Source: BPJU01 sp964425225 (GTDB taxonomy: Bacteria > Planctomycetota > Planctomycetia > Pirellulales > Pirellulaceae). Taken from it: DNA of 64,000 nucleotides. Position numbers and translations under genes: made by a program. The stretch covers positions 9,328-73,327 of the forward strand of contig CAYRMD010000014.1 of NCBI GenBank assembly GCA_964425225.1. Reading direction: 5' to 3'. The stretch's first letter is position 1. Each line of letters opens with the position of its first letter. Positions 1-8,969 of the stretch are shown in pieces. The notes beneath the pieces are model-generated. The model did not search any database and was not told the origin of the DNA. It worked only from the letters and a program-made list of their open reading frames with translations.

Positions 1-333
1 TCGGTATGCTACGTGCCGGTCGGCTCGGATGCGCACGTGGGGCTGGCGTACGTTTCGCGCCAGGTCAGCCAGAAGGTGCTCGAGCCGGTCGCCCGACACC
101 GATTGGCTCTGCCACCGCAGGCGGCCATCGGAAAGCACGTGGATCGTGACGGACGGGGAGGGCGTTGCCGGTTGTCCGGTCTGCGCTATGGGCAACGGCA
201 ATGGAAAAAACGCCTCGTGTTTGGCCAAATGGCTGGAAACTAAGAAAAAGATGATCAGTTGGAACACGACGTCGATCATGGGCGTCATGTTCACAGACAG
301 AGTTGAGCTGCGGGCAAATCGAGGCACTTTCAC
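1..333 (-). CDS. exbD: ExbD/TolR biopolymer transport protein, C-terminus cut by window edge
   Basis: ExbD/TolR proteins form the periplasmic-facing partner of an ExbB/TolQ proton channel and pass proton-motive force to envelope proteins. Reading the minus strand from a GTG at 333, the protein starts MKVPRF and runs through NMTPMIDVVFQLIIFFLVSS, the family signature of one N-terminal membrane helix with the conserved Asp of the MIDVVF motif. A periplasmic domain follows (SVTIHVLSDGRL, then RQPHVRIRADRHV near the edge). The GTG start overlaps the TGA stop of the upstream exbB-like gene (GTGA), which points to translational coupling and decides the start. About 111 codons are present and no stop is reached, so the last part lies outside the window. 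Family assignment is firm; the exact partner protein is inferred. Confidence 0.88.
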   Translation of the reverse strand, partial: MKVPRFARSSTLSVNMTPMIDVVFQLIIFFLVSSHLAKHEAFFPLPLPIAQTGQPATPSPSVTIHVLSDGRLRWQSQSVSGDRLEHLLADLARNVRQPHVRIRADRHVAYR

Positions 334-1151
334 GACATGGTTCCTCGAGGGGCAGGCGGTGGTTTCGGGGATGGCATGTTACGCACTTGTTTGAGGGGGC
401 TCAGTGCATGCTGAGCCAAATAGGCCGCCTCGGCCGCCAACTCGTCCACCCGGTTGCGAAACACCGCAAATGCTCCCAACGAAGGAATGGCAATAATCAA
501 CCCAACGACCGTTGTCACTAACGCTTGATAAATTCCTTCGGCTAATTCGGGCGCTCCGGCAGCTCCACCGGATGAGGCGACGCGATGGAAGGCAAGGATC
601 ATCCCTGTCACGGTGCCGAGAAGTCCCACCATGGGAGCCAAGTTGCCGATCACCGACAGATACTCGACCTTGCGAAACAAACGCGCTGCCTGTTCGGCCA
701 GAGCATCTTCGAGACCTTTTTCCACTGCTGACCATCCTCCTTCGATCTCCGATAAAGCCTGGGCCAACAGAAACGACAGCAGACTTGGTTGTTGTTGGCA
801 CAATTGGTTAGCCTCAGCCACTCGACCCGCCTGGATCAAGGTCCGCACGGAATCTGCCAGCTCCGGGGGTAAGAGCTCTTTTCGGCGAAGCGTCAGGAGC
901 TGTTCGAAAACCAAATAGGCTGCCGTCAGAGAAAGGCCGATGAGGACCAACATGATCGCCACGCCGACCGGTCCTCCGGAAAAAAGGATTTCGAAAAAAC
1001 CCTGCGGGGCTTGAGTAGGTTCCGGAAAAGTTATGGGCTCGGGTTCCTGGGCCCAAAGTGCCGGTACCGTCACCGACCAAACGAGGCCCAAAACGACAGA
1101 CATTTTCTGTAGCCCGACAAATAAACCCTGCTGTACCATAATCGCTCTCAT
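330..1151 (-). CDS. exbB: MotA/TolQ/ExbB proton channel family protein
   Basis: This is the proton-conducting inner-membrane subunit that pairs with ExbD. The 273-residue protein starts with an apparent signal peptide or signal anchor ending near VPALWAQ, a planctomycete-style extension. A first helix follows around GGPVGVAIMLVLIGLSL, then a long cytoplasmic loop, and then the two conserved helices: LAPMVGLLGTVTGMILAF and ALVTTVVGLIIAIPSLGAF. The GLLGTVTGM motif is the family hallmark. The stop codon overlaps the exbD start, and the upstream helical-repeat gene ends 28 bases before the start, so the four minus-strand genes look like one operon. The channel type is clear; whether it drives TonB-like, Tol-like or another envelope process cannot be told, because no TonB or TolA is seen here. 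Confidence 0.88.
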   Translation of the reverse strand: MRAIMVQQGLFVGLQKMSVVLGLVWSVTVPALWAQEPEPITFPEPTQAPQGFFEILFSGGPVGVAIMLVLIGLSLTAAYLVFEQLLTLRRKELLPPELADSVRTLIQAGRVAEANQLCQQQPSLLSFLLAQALSEIEGGWSAVEKGLEDALAEQAARLFRKVEYLSVIGNLAPMVGLLGTVTGMILAFHRVASSGGAAGAPELAEGIYQALVTTVVGLIIAIPSLGAFAVFRNRVDELAAEAAYLAQHALSPLKQVRNMPSPKPPPAPRGTMS

Positions 1152-1179
1152 TCAAGTTGGTTAGGAAGTACCATTCGGG

Positions 1180-2280
1180 TCATGGTGGAGTGCTGTGGCC
1201 CAGCGCAGCAGCTCGGCGGCGCGCCTCTTCGGCCAAGGCGGTTTGGGAGAATTTCTTCGCGAATTCCGCATAAAGTACCGCCGCTTGCTGAGGGTTAGTT
1301 TTTTGAAGTTCGACAGCCGCTCGCCAAAGAGCTTCACTGGCCAGCCGCTGCCTGTCGGCGTGAACGATGGCCACTCGCAAGTACGCTAACATTGCTCCTT
1401 GCGGATCGCTTTCTTCTTGACACAGTTGACCTAGCACAAAATACGGACCGGCCTGGAGCGACTCGGGCAACTCCCGGATGAGTGCCTCACACTGATCTCG
1501 GTCCACACGAGACGATGTATGGATCGAGGTGCTACGCCAAAGTTGACATTGTGCCCAAGTTCGAACGGTCAGGTGTGCGTCGTTTGTGAGCTCGGCTAGT
1601 ACCGATTGGGCGTGCGAATGACGGTCGGTGCCGATAAGCCACGCAGCGCCTAACAGCCGCACTGCGGCGAAACGACCTTGAGTCCACGTCATCGCCTTGC
1701 GTTCCAGCGGCGCGATGCGAGGGTTTTCACCCCAAGGTATTGGCCAATCTGCGAAATAGGGCGGATAAGGATCCTGTTCTACCAGCGCTGCGAAAAGTTC
1801 TCCTGCTGCGTCGAATTGTCCCAATTCGTAATGGGCTCGTACCATGCGAAGCACCACCAGGCGTTTGGCCCACGGCCGCAATTCTTGGTCCAGTGCTTGG
1901 CGCCACGAGGCAAGTGCCGCTGACCAATCACCCGCGGCCGCCCGCTCCGTCGCGCGGCGGTACGTTTCGGGCCACGCGGTATGAAATTCCAGAATCTCTA
2001 AAGGGTCTAACCGCTGAACACGTCCTGGTGAGCGCTCCAAAATGAGTTCACGTCCGGTAAAGTCGACAATGTGTCCGGACCATCGAACCGGCGGGCGGCT
2101 CTGGTCGTTGCTTACCAGCACCATGTCTTGCTGGGCTTGGAGTAAAGCCCCAACACCCACGAAGGTGACTAGAAATGCGATCTGGGTGCCGAGGAAGATC
2201 GGCGCATTGAGGCACGCGCGGTTCGTTTCTTTCACTGCCGCTGAGTGCCGGTCGATGAACGACCAACCAGCCGATTTCAT
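1180..2280 (-). CDS. Exported or anchored helical (TPR-like) repeat protein
   Basis: I do not recognise a named family. The 366-residue protein has a hydrophobic segment near residues 28-50 (IAFLVTFVGVGALLQAQ), probably a signal anchor or signal peptide. After it comes a short beta-rich stretch (HIVDFTGRELILERSPG), then a long alpha-helical part with TPR-like features: AAGDWSAALASWRQAL, ELGQFDAAGELFAALV, and YLRVAIVHADRQRLASEALWRAA. It lies between the VWA gene (22-base gap) and exbB (28-base gap) on the same strand. TPR proteins often occur as scaffolds beside VWA and ExbB/ExbD proteins, so a role in assembling that complex is an inference. No catalytic motif is visible. Confidence 0.7.
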   Translation of the reverse strand: MKSAGWSFIDRHSAAVKETNRACLNAPIFLGTQIAFLVTFVGVGALLQAQQDMVLVSNDQSRPPVRWSGHIVDFTGRELILERSPGRVQRLDPLEILEFHTAWPETYRRATERAAAGDWSAALASWRQALDQELRPWAKRLVVLRMVRAHYELGQFDAAGELFAALVEQDPYPPYFADWPIPWGENPRIAPLERKAMTWTQGRFAAVRLLGAAWLIGTDRHSHAQSVLAELTNDAHLTVRTWAQCQLWRSTSIHTSSRVDRDQCEALIRELPESLQAGPYFVLGQLCQEESDPQGAMLAYLRVAIVHADRQRLASEALWRAAVELQKTNPQQAAVLYAEFAKKFSQTALAEEARRRAAALGHSTPP

Positions 2281-2301
2281 GTTCGACTCGCTCTACACTT
2301 C

Positions 2302-3375
2302 TTAGAGCCCAAGACGTGTCACGTCCACATACACGTATTGGCCGCCAGTAGCGGACGCTAAACGGCTAAGAAAGGCGATGGTTCGCCGCGGACCGGCCCC
2401 AAATTCTATGGCATGAATCGTTGTGCCAGCGCGGCGGGCCTGCCGTAGTAACTGATCCAATTGACTTTCCGTAGGGGTATTCTCTTGCCCATCGGTTAAG
2501 AAAAATATTACATCCGGTTGCATCTGGAGAGCCAGGCGTAGCGCTGCGTAGTGAAACGAACCGCCCCCGGCGGTTATTCCTTGGACAAACTGTTCAGCCA
2601 GCCGCTTGCCTTGCTCGTCTGCGAACATTAATTGTGGCGGGCGCGGCGCATAGGGATTAAATACGTGTGGATGCTCGTTGTAAAAGACGATCTGAAATTG
2701 GTGGACCTTGTCCAACTGCGCCAGACTGGCTAACAACTCTGCTTTAGCGGCGGCTAGCGGTCGACCATTGAAACCGTTCATGCTACCGGAACGATCCAGC
2801 ACGTATACGAATCGCGTGCCGACTCCTTCGGCCCCGAATAAGCTAGTATGCCCTTGACCGCCAACGCCGCGTTGGGGACGCCCGGCTCCCGGAGTCCAAA
2901 TTTCGTTAGGAATAACTCGCGAGCCGCCGTCGGTAGCCTGCGAGCTAGAAGCCACAGCCGGTAGCTCAACAGCAGGCCCATCGGCCGACAAACGACTTAA
3001 AGCCTCGATAGTGATATTCGTCTCGGCAGGCTCAGCTGAGGACACGCTTTCCAGTTGAGCCGGATCAGTAAAGTAGCGCTCCTCATTGGCTCGTAGCTCG
3101 ACTAACGCCACTCCTACCTTACGCTCCGGTGTTCCCTGTACCATGCTTTTTCCCATGGGTCGCTGCCAGAGGAGTGCTAGGGCGATGAACAGTAGGGCAT
3201 GGAGCGTAGCAGAAGCCAGCCACGACGGTAAACGAACACGGGATGATATAACCGTAGTTATGTACCATCTTTTATCCATTATGGGTATTTCGGGCGGCTC
3301 GCATTTCTTGCTGCGGCTGGAAGCCCTAGGTGCGGCGTTTATGCTGTGTTGGTCGATAACCGGTTGGGGAGCCAT
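2302..3375 (-). CDS. VWA domain-containing membrane-anchored protein
   Basis: A von Willebrand factor A protein with one transmembrane helix near residues 50-71 (SWLASATLHALLFIALALLW) and a low-complexity linker. The C-terminal VWA domain starts near residue 189. Its MIDAS motif is complete: DRSGSM gives the DxSxS signature, and VIFFLTDGQENTP carries the later TDG. The domain would bind a divalent metal and a protein ligand in the periplasm. It is the first gene of the minus-strand set VWA - helical protein - ExbB - ExbD. The start is uncertain: the ATG at 3375 has a GGAG about 15 bases upstream, while an internal Met at 3279 (MDKRW) would put the helix nearer the N-terminus. The domain call is firm; the ligand is unknown. 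Confidence 0.86.
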   Translation of the reverse strand: MAPQPVIDQHSINAAPRASSRSKKCEPPEIPIMDKRWYITTVISSRVRLPSWLASATLHALLFIALALLWQRPMGKSMVQGTPERKVGVALVELRANEERYFTDPAQLESVSSAEPAETNITIEALSRLSADGPAVELPAVASSSQATDGGSRVIPNEIWTPGAGRPQRGVGGQGHTSLFGAEGVGTRFVYVLDRSGSMNGFNGRPLAAAKAELLASLAQLDKVHQFQIVFYNEHPHVFNPYAPRPPQLMFADEQGKRLAEQFVQGITAGGGSFHYAALRLALQMQPDVIFFLTDGQENTPTESQLDQLLRQARRAGTTIHAIEFGAGPRRTIAFLSRLASATGGQYVYVDVTRLGL

Positions 3376-3588
3376 CGTCTGGCTGTCTGCTCCGCTAAGC
3401 CGTAGGATCGAGGTATCTCAGGTTTTGTCGTCTTAGGTTTAGTCTATACGAAGCGGTGGGTTTTTCCCAAATATCGAGTACGGTACGGGTTGGTTGCCGT
3501 TTGGCTTCACTTAAGTAACAATCCAGGAAACGGGGTGCGCGCGAAAATTAAAAACGGTCATCGTGCTATCAAGGAAGGCAATACGCTG

Positions 3589-4209
3589 GTGAACGACGAT
3601 CGTAGGCTTCCCTGGAACGATACGACGTTACGGATCGTATATTACCCGCATCCGACGTTGCGGTACATGTCGAAACCAGTGCGGAGGATTGACGACGGAT
3701 TGCGATGGCTGGTCAGTCGAATGTTCGCTTTGATGTATGAGGCCCAAGGCGTGGGGTTGGCGGCCAATCAGGTGGACGTGCCGTTACGACTGTTTGTAGT
3801 GAATCTGGCAAGCAAGCCGGGCGAGGGACAAGAGCGGGTGTTTATCAATCCGGTTCTCTCACTGCCGCAGGGATGGGAGGAAGCCGAAGAGGGGTGTTTG
3901 AGTTTGCCAGGGCTTTATGCACGGGTGGCCCGACCGAAACGGGTGCGAGTCCAAGCTTTTGATCTGGAAGGCAACGACATCATCGAGGATGTTTCTGGGT
4001 TGTTGGCACGCGTCGTTCAGCATGAGCTCGACCATCTGGATGGCGTGTTGTTTATTGATCGAGTCAAAGACGAGGAAAAGCAGGAAGAGATCGCCGCAAA
4101 GCTAGCCGAATTCGAACGAGACTATCAAGAAGAGCGGATGGCAGGAACGCTTCCAGACGAAGAGGACATTCTGCAACGGCGGCAACTTTGGTTACAACAG
4201 TACGCATAA
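3589..4209 (+). CDS. def: Peptide deformylase
   Basis: Removes the N-formyl group from nascent proteins in the cytoplasm, using a metal held by one Cys and two His. All three family motifs are present in order: GVGLAANQ (motif 1), EGCLSLPG (motif 2, metal-binding Cys) and QHELDHLDG (motif 3, the two His and catalytic Glu). I place the start at the GTG at 3589 because AAGGAAGG lies about 10 bases upstream and the resulting 206 residues fit the family. An upstream ATG at 3490 is in frame but would add 33 residues with no similarity to deformylases. The C-terminus is an extended charged helix (DEEKQEEIAAKLAEFERD). It is followed by fmt after about 690 bases, the usual functional pairing. Confidence 0.95.
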   Translation: MNDDRRLPWNDTTLRIVYYPHPTLRYMSKPVRRIDDGLRWLVSRMFALMYEAQGVGLAANQVDVPLRLFVVNLASKPGEGQERVFINPVLSLPQGWEEAEEGCLSLPGLYARVARPKRVRVQAFDLEGNDIIEDVSGLLARVVQHELDHLDGVLFIDRVKDEEKQEEIAAKLAEFERDYQEERMAGTLPDEEDILQRRQLWLQQYA

Positions 4210-4447
4210 GCGTGACGGGTGCCGTTCGAAGAAGCGGCCAGCGTTGGGAATAACTGAACAACAAGGCGTAACGAATAGAGCATCCAGCACGTTACTGCGT
4301 CCTGGCTGTTTTGCGTTTATCCGGTTCGTCCCAGTTTTATCTCGCATCAAGGACGACACACGCCGAGGTTGAACCTGAATTATGACGTGCCAATCTGCGC
4401 AAGCGGTTCACCTGCCATCAGGACGCAGACACATCGGTTGCCGAAAT

Positions 4448-4568
4448 CGCCGCGAACTCGGTGCACTCGTGGAACGCGCGGTCTGAAGCGGCAGGTTCGT
4501 TACCCGCTCCGAAATAAAGGACGTGGTCCGGTTCGTAAGGTGCCGCTCCCTTGCGGTCGCGGCTCTGT
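4448..4568 (+). repeat. Dispersed intergenic repeat, family A, copy 1
   Basis: The 687-base gap between def and fmt holds no convincing gene; a short open frame here translates repeat DNA. Two blocks are shared with the 44.5 kb gap. A 19-base block (4448-4466, CGCCGCGAACTCGGTGCAC) is identical at 44461-44479. A second block at 4540-4568, starting GTGCCGCTCC and ending GGCTCTG, matches 44552-44580. The distance between block starts is 92 bases here and 91 there, although the DNA between them has diverged. A third site at 39611 has the second block only. Confidence 0.7.
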
Positions 4569-4896
4569 AAGGTTCAGCCCGGCCTTAGCTCTCTGCATGA
4601 AGCGACATGGTATCAACGGGTCGTTTGTTACCCGTCCTCGGAAGGGAAGGCCCAACCTTGAATAGTAGCCTGCGCCGTTATAGCTACTGGCACCTATGAT
4701 CGAGACGCAAGCCTTGCTGGGCACGGTAGTTCAAAACAGCCCAAAACATGCGGGGTTCGGTTCCTGTCGGCTCGCCAAATGCATCAAAGTGCATAAAATG
4801 GGGCAGTCAGCTTTAGCGGGCTGTGGGTGGGTAACCTTTGTCCGTTGCCCCCTCGAGGAAGGCTGTCGGTGGACGAGTTGCAACGAGGAGATCAGG

Positions 4897-5886
4897 GTGC
4901 GTTTGGTGGTAGTGGGTAACGGAGCCTTTGCTGTGCCGATGTTCGAGGCGGTGTGCGAAAGTCGGCACGAGGTGGTGGGCGTCCTTACGCGCCCGGCTCC
5001 GGGGACTCGCAGTCGGCGACCACCCCCGCGGCCGGTATGGCAGGCCGCCGTGCAGCGGGGCTGCCAGGTGTACGAACCTTCCAGCATCAACGAGCCACCG
5101 GCCTTGGAGTGGCTCGAAAAGCATCAGCCTGACCTTTTGGTAGTTTGCGATTATGGAGAAATCCTGCGTCGCGCGGTGTTGGAGTTGGCTCGGTTGGGTG
5201 GAATCAACCTGCATGGGTCATTATTGCCCAAGTACCGAGGTGCTGCTCCCGTGGCGTGGGCGATTTTGCAGGGAGAAACGCGCACGGGGGTGACGGTAAT
5301 CCGCATGACCCCGAAACTGGACGCGGGGCCTATCCTCGTTCAACGTGTGACCGATATTGGGTCAGACGAGACGACGCCGGAGCTGGAAGCCCGCCTGGCT
5401 CGTATGGGTGCGGATGCTGTGTTGGAGGCAATCCAGATTCTGGAAACCTGGGATGGGCACTCACCACTTGGGATTCCTCAGGATTCACGGTTGGCTACTT
5501 CCGCGCCCCGTTTAACGCGGGCGATGGGGTTAATTGACTGGACGGCCTCGGCTCATACGATTCGCAATCGTGTCCGCGCCATGATTCCGTGGCCGGGAAG
5601 TTACACGTGGTGGGTATCTTCTGGAGAGCGAAGTACGCCGCTACGTCTTATTCTGCATAAAGTGCAGGCAATCCCGGCTGACTCCGGCAGCGAACCGGGA
5701 ACGGTTCTGGATTGCTCGGGTGGCACGGTCAGCGTCCAGGCCGGCGACCAAAGCGCCGTATTGATCGAGCAACTGCAGCCGGAAGGTGGACGCCGAATGA
5801 GTAGCCAGGAGTTTGTTCGAGGATACCCGATTCGCCCGGGAGACCGATTAACCGGCGAACCGGCGGCGCATCGGTTGGAAGGCTGA
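4897..5886 (+). CDS. fmt: Methionyl-tRNA formyltransferase
   Basis: Formylates Met on initiator tRNA using 10-formyl-tetrahydrofolate. The N-terminal Rossmann-type domain starts VRLVVVGNGAFAVPMFEAV. The active-site region INLHGSLLPKYRGAAP supplies the conserved Asn and His and the SLLP motif, and PKLDAGPIL holds the third catalytic residue, Asp. The C-terminal tRNA-binding domain runs from about residue 205 to 329 (RLTRAMGLIDWTASAHTIRNR onwards). The start is the GTG at 4897, with CGAGGAG six to eight bases upstream. An in-frame ATG at 4696 would add 67 residues that do not look like protein. With def it forms the formyl-methionine cycle. Confidence 0.95.
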   Translation: MRLVVVGNGAFAVPMFEAVCESRHEVVGVLTRPAPGTRSRRPPPRPVWQAAVQRGCQVYEPSSINEPPALEWLEKHQPDLLVVCDYGEILRRAVLELARLGGINLHGSLLPKYRGAAPVAWAILQGETRTGVTVIRMTPKLDAGPILVQRVTDIGSDETTPELEARLARMGADAVLEAIQILETWDGHSPLGIPQDSRLATSAPRLTRAMGLIDWTASAHTIRNRVRAMIPWPGSYTWWVSSGERSTPLRLILHKVQAIPADSGSEPGTVLDCSGGTVSVQAGDQSAVLIEQLQPEGGRRMSSQEFVRGYPIRPGDRLTGEPAAHRLEG

Positions 5887-6042
5887 ACCGTTTACCTCTC
5901 GGTCCCCCAACAGCAAACCGGCGGATATCTAAGTTCGTGGTCCGAAGCAACTAAGAATCGAACCGATTGCTTTCCCAGCCAGTCACCTTACTTGGTAGCG
6001 TGGGTAATCGTCGGCGTCGAGCTGGCAAAGCGAGTACGAGCC

Positions 6043-6651
6043 ATGTGGCCTGAAGAGCAACTAACTCGACGAGTTCTGGAAGCCGTGCAGCGGGGAGAGC
6101 AACGAGCCGTGGAGCGACTGTTGGCTTCGTATCGTCCAGCGATTTGGTCCTTGGTAGCGATGCGTTTGGATCGGCATGTGCGCCGTAGGCTGGATGTGAG
6201 CGATGTCGTGCAAGAAGTGCTACTGGAAGCTTCGCGACGGCTTCACGACTACGTGGCCAATCCGACCGTGTCGTTTCGCGCCTGGATTCGCCAGCTTGCC
6301 TACGATCGGATCGTCGACGCGCATCGCCGCCATCGCGCGGCAGCCAAACGCAGTTTGGAGCGTGAGCGGCCGCTTTCTTATGACGTCGATCGGTGCGAGC
6401 AAGTCGAAGCAGCGATGATCGATCCAGAGTCGACCCCCGCGACGCGCGCAGCGCAGCGCGAACTGGTGGCTCGTATCGAAGCGGCTATCGGTCAACTAAG
6501 TGAACAAGATGCCGAAGTGTTAATCAAGCGGCATTTCGAACGGTTGTCCAATCGGGAAGTCGCCCAAGCACTGGGACTGAACGAGGCAGCGGCTGGCATG
6601 CGGTATTTACGAGCGATTCGTCGGCTCCGCCAACTGATGGAGGCTTCTTAG
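6043..6651 (+). CDS. Sigma-70 family RNA polymerase sigma factor, planctomycete type
   Basis: A two-domain (region 2 and region 4) alternative sigma factor of about 202 residues. Region 2 is visible at RRLDVSDVVQEVLLEASRRL and the following RAWIRQLAYDRIVDAHRRHR. Region 4 is the helix-turn-helix LSEQDAEVLIKRHFERLSNREVAQALGL ending MRYLRAIRRLRQLM. The pattern matches the planctomycete/verrucomicrobial ECF-like group (TIGR02984-type). I start it at the ATG at 6043 rather than a TTG at 5992. A membrane Ser/Thr kinase begins about 60 bases downstream, a pairing common in planctomycetes that suggests kinase-linked control. Family certain, regulon unknown. Confidence 0.9.
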   Translation: MWPEEQLTRRVLEAVQRGEQRAVERLLASYRPAIWSLVAMRLDRHVRRRLDVSDVVQEVLLEASRRLHDYVANPTVSFRAWIRQLAYDRIVDAHRRHRAAAKRSLERERPLSYDVDRCEQVEAAMIDPESTPATRAAQRELVARIEAAIGQLSEQDAEVLIKRHFERLSNREVAQALGLNEAAAGMRYLRAIRRLRQLMEAS

Positions 6652-6712
6652 CAAGAACCCCCAATCGGTTCCTGACCCGGAACCAAATAGGCTGGTGCGA
6701 AAGGCTCGCAGG

Positions 6713-8374
6713 ATGAACGGTAATGTTAGCTCCGACGAGGAAGCTCTGGCTACCGTGATCGCCGAGCTCACGGAGCGGCTTCAGCAAGGTCACTGGATCA
6801 GCAAACACATGGCCTGCCAACAGTATCCTCGTTGGCAGAAAGAAATCGAAGAGCTTTGGGACATGATTGTCCAGGTCGAAGTGGCCGCTCGCGTGTGTCA
6901 GTCGGATGAAGTGGCAAGTGAGCCGCCCCAGACGCTGCCCTATGAGCCGGCTGCCGTCCCGATGCGTTTTGGCAATTATGAGTTGCTCGAAGAATTGGGG
7001 CGGGGCGGAATGGGAGTGGTGTATCGGGCGCGGCAGTTGAATTTGCCTCGGGAAGTCGCTTTGAAATTGATGCTTCCGGAGCGCCTCAGCTCGCCGACGG
7101 ACCGTGAGCGCTTCCGCGTGGAGGCCGAAGCGATCGCTCGTTTGGATCATCCGTCGATTGTGCCGGTTTATGACGTCGGCCAAGTCGGCGACCGGCCCTA
7201 CATCGCGATGAAGTACATTGCCGGCCAGACTTTGGCTCAGCGACTCGAGCAGGGTCCCCTTGCACCCCGTGAAGCGGCTCGCCTGGCGGCTCACGTGGCG
7301 CACGCCGTTCATGCCGCACATCAGGCAGGCGTGTTACACCGCGACTTGAAACCGTCCAACATCTTGCTGGATGATCACAATCGGCCGATTGTTACCGATT
7401 TTGGTTTGGCCAAACAACAAGCTTCGTCCGTCGACCTTACCGGAAGTGGGGCAGCCGTGGGTACACCGCTGTATGCCGCACCCGAGCAGGCCGCAGGTGC
7501 TCGTGGACACGTGGGACCGGCCAGCGATGTCTATAGCCTGGGATGCCTACTTTATCACATGCTCACCGGGCGCCCTCCGTTTCAAGCAGCTACGGCGGGC
7601 GATCTGTTGATGATGGTACTGGAACAAGAACCGGTGCCACCGCGTGTTTTGAATCCTAAGGTAGATCGCGATTTGGAAATGATCACGCTCCGATGCTTAC
7701 AAAAGCCACCCGATCTCCGCTACGCTTCCGCCCAAGCGCTGGCTGAGGACCTGGAAGCGTATCTTCGTGATGAGCCCCCTACGGTCCGAAGCGGCCGATT
7801 CCTTCATGTGTTGGCACGGCTGTTTCGCGAAACACACCATGCCACCATCCTGGAAAACTGGGGCATGCTTTGGATGTGGCATAGCCTGGTGCTGGTTATC
7901 GTCTGCGGTCTAACCAATCTGCTCTCTTTCCTGCAAGATACGAACCGCTGGCATTATGTAATTTTGTGGACAGTGGCCTTGTGGACTTGGGCGGCTGTCT
8001 TCTGGTTATTGCGCCGCAGGATGGGACCGGTTCTATTTGTCGAACGCCAAATCGCCCACCTTTGGTTTGCATCCATGATCAGCATCGCCGCGCTGTTTCC
8101 CATCGAATGGTATCTCAATCTGCCCGTGCTCAGCCTATCACCCATGTTGGGTGTTATCGGTAGCATGGTGTTTTGGGTGAAGGCAGGTATGTTGGCCGGG
8201 AGTTTTTATATTCAGGCCCTAGCGCTACTTGTCACCGCCGTAGCCATGGCGTGCTGGCCCGAGGTGGCTCACTTGATGTTCGGCATGGTGTCCGGCGCGT
8301 GCTTCTTTTTTCCGGGCCTGAAATACTATCGTCAACGACGCCGTGGGCTGCGGTCGACATCCGCCCCACGCTAA
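6713..8374 (+). CDS. Membrane-bound serine/threonine protein kinase
   Basis: A Hanks-type kinase. An N-terminal region of about 85 residues is followed by the kinase domain, about residues 88-345. The domain has the glycine loop ELGRGGMGVVY, the ATP-binding Lys in VALKLML, the catalytic loop HRDLKPSNILL, the metal-binding DFGLAK and the APEQ activation-segment motif, so it should be active. After a basic linker, the C-terminal 180 residues hold four or five hydrophobic helices (for example MWHSLVLVIVCGLTNLL and ILWTVALWTWAAVFWLL) with no recognised sensor domain. The start at 6713 has AAAGG about nine bases upstream; an in-frame GTG at 6695 is possible. It lies directly behind the sigma factor gene and is probably cotranscribed with it. 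Confidence 0.93.
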   Translation: MNGNVSSDEEALATVIAELTERLQQGHWISKHMACQQYPRWQKEIEELWDMIVQVEVAARVCQSDEVASEPPQTLPYEPAAVPMRFGNYELLEELGRGGMGVVYRARQLNLPREVALKLMLPERLSSPTDRERFRVEAEAIARLDHPSIVPVYDVGQVGDRPYIAMKYIAGQTLAQRLEQGPLAPREAARLAAHVAHAVHAAHQAGVLHRDLKPSNILLDDHNRPIVTDFGLAKQQASSVDLTGSGAAVGTPLYAAPEQAAGARGHVGPASDVYSLGCLLYHMLTGRPPFQAATAGDLLMMVLEQEPVPPRVLNPKVDRDLEMITLRCLQKPPDLRYASAQALAEDLEAYLRDEPPTVRSGRFLHVLARLFRETHHATILENWGMLWMWHSLVLVIVCGLTNLLSFLQDTNRWHYVILWTVALWTWAAVFWLLRRRMGPVLFVERQIAHLWFASMISIAALFPIEWYLNLPVLSLSPMLGVIGSMVFWVKAGMLAGSFYIQALALLVTAVAMACWPEVAHLMFGMVSGACFFFPGLKYYRQRRRGLRSTSAPR

Positions 8375-8969
8375 ATACTCTCCATAGTTACGGATTGCTG
8401 TTGTCATTCTGCGTTTGAGTAGTCGTTTAGGTCGAGTGCACGTCGGCTTTCAGAATTGGAATTCCTACCCGTGGCTGACGCCCTTCCTGGCGCTTCAGGC
8501 TCAAATGCAAGGCACGCTAACGATAAACTGTCCTTTGTCCCTTCTGATAAGAACGGCTGCGCAAACCAGTCACGTTTCCGCTTGAGCTTGCCGCTCTGGA
8601 GCTCCGGAAACATACGGATGTGTACCCTTATCGGCCTGGCCGATCGGGTGCGCGGCCGGTGCGCGGAGTCTGGCCGCTGATGACTCCGACCGAAGTCAAG
8701 CACCTCCTGGCCTGCGCAAGACGGTTGCTTGTGGTACAGGCCGTTTCGTAACGGAGCTGGGGTGCATCCTGTTGTTGCTGACGCTGTTGGCGTTCGTACG
8801 AGACGGTCCGATGGGTCGGACGTTTGCCACGGGAATTGAGCTTAGGTAGGATGCTCATAGCCGTGCGCGGTGGGTAGCGGGCTGATCTGGAGGTAGTGAT
8901 GCGAGACTATCTTGGGACTGAGAACGGTAAGTCGGTCCATTTCGTCTTAGTAGCAGGAAGGTACCGAGC
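8375..8969. other. Intergenic region without a recognisable gene
   Basis: About 595 bases between the kinase gene and the ECF sigma gene. Short frames exist on both strands, but none has a domain, a ribosome-binding site or a convincing composition. The stretch around 8466-8515 (CCCGTGGCTGACGCCC onwards) resembles the kind of imperfect palindromic repeat often scattered in planctomycete genomes, but I find no second copy in this window. The promoter of the sigma gene is expected here, but I cannot place it. Confidence 0.5.

Noticed and set aside
4369..4665. A 98-codon plus-strand frame between def and fmt
   Set aside because: It translates repeat family A (the PLPCGRGSV-like part comes from the GTGCCGCTCC block) and has no ribosome-binding site; the same DNA recurs in other gene-free gaps.
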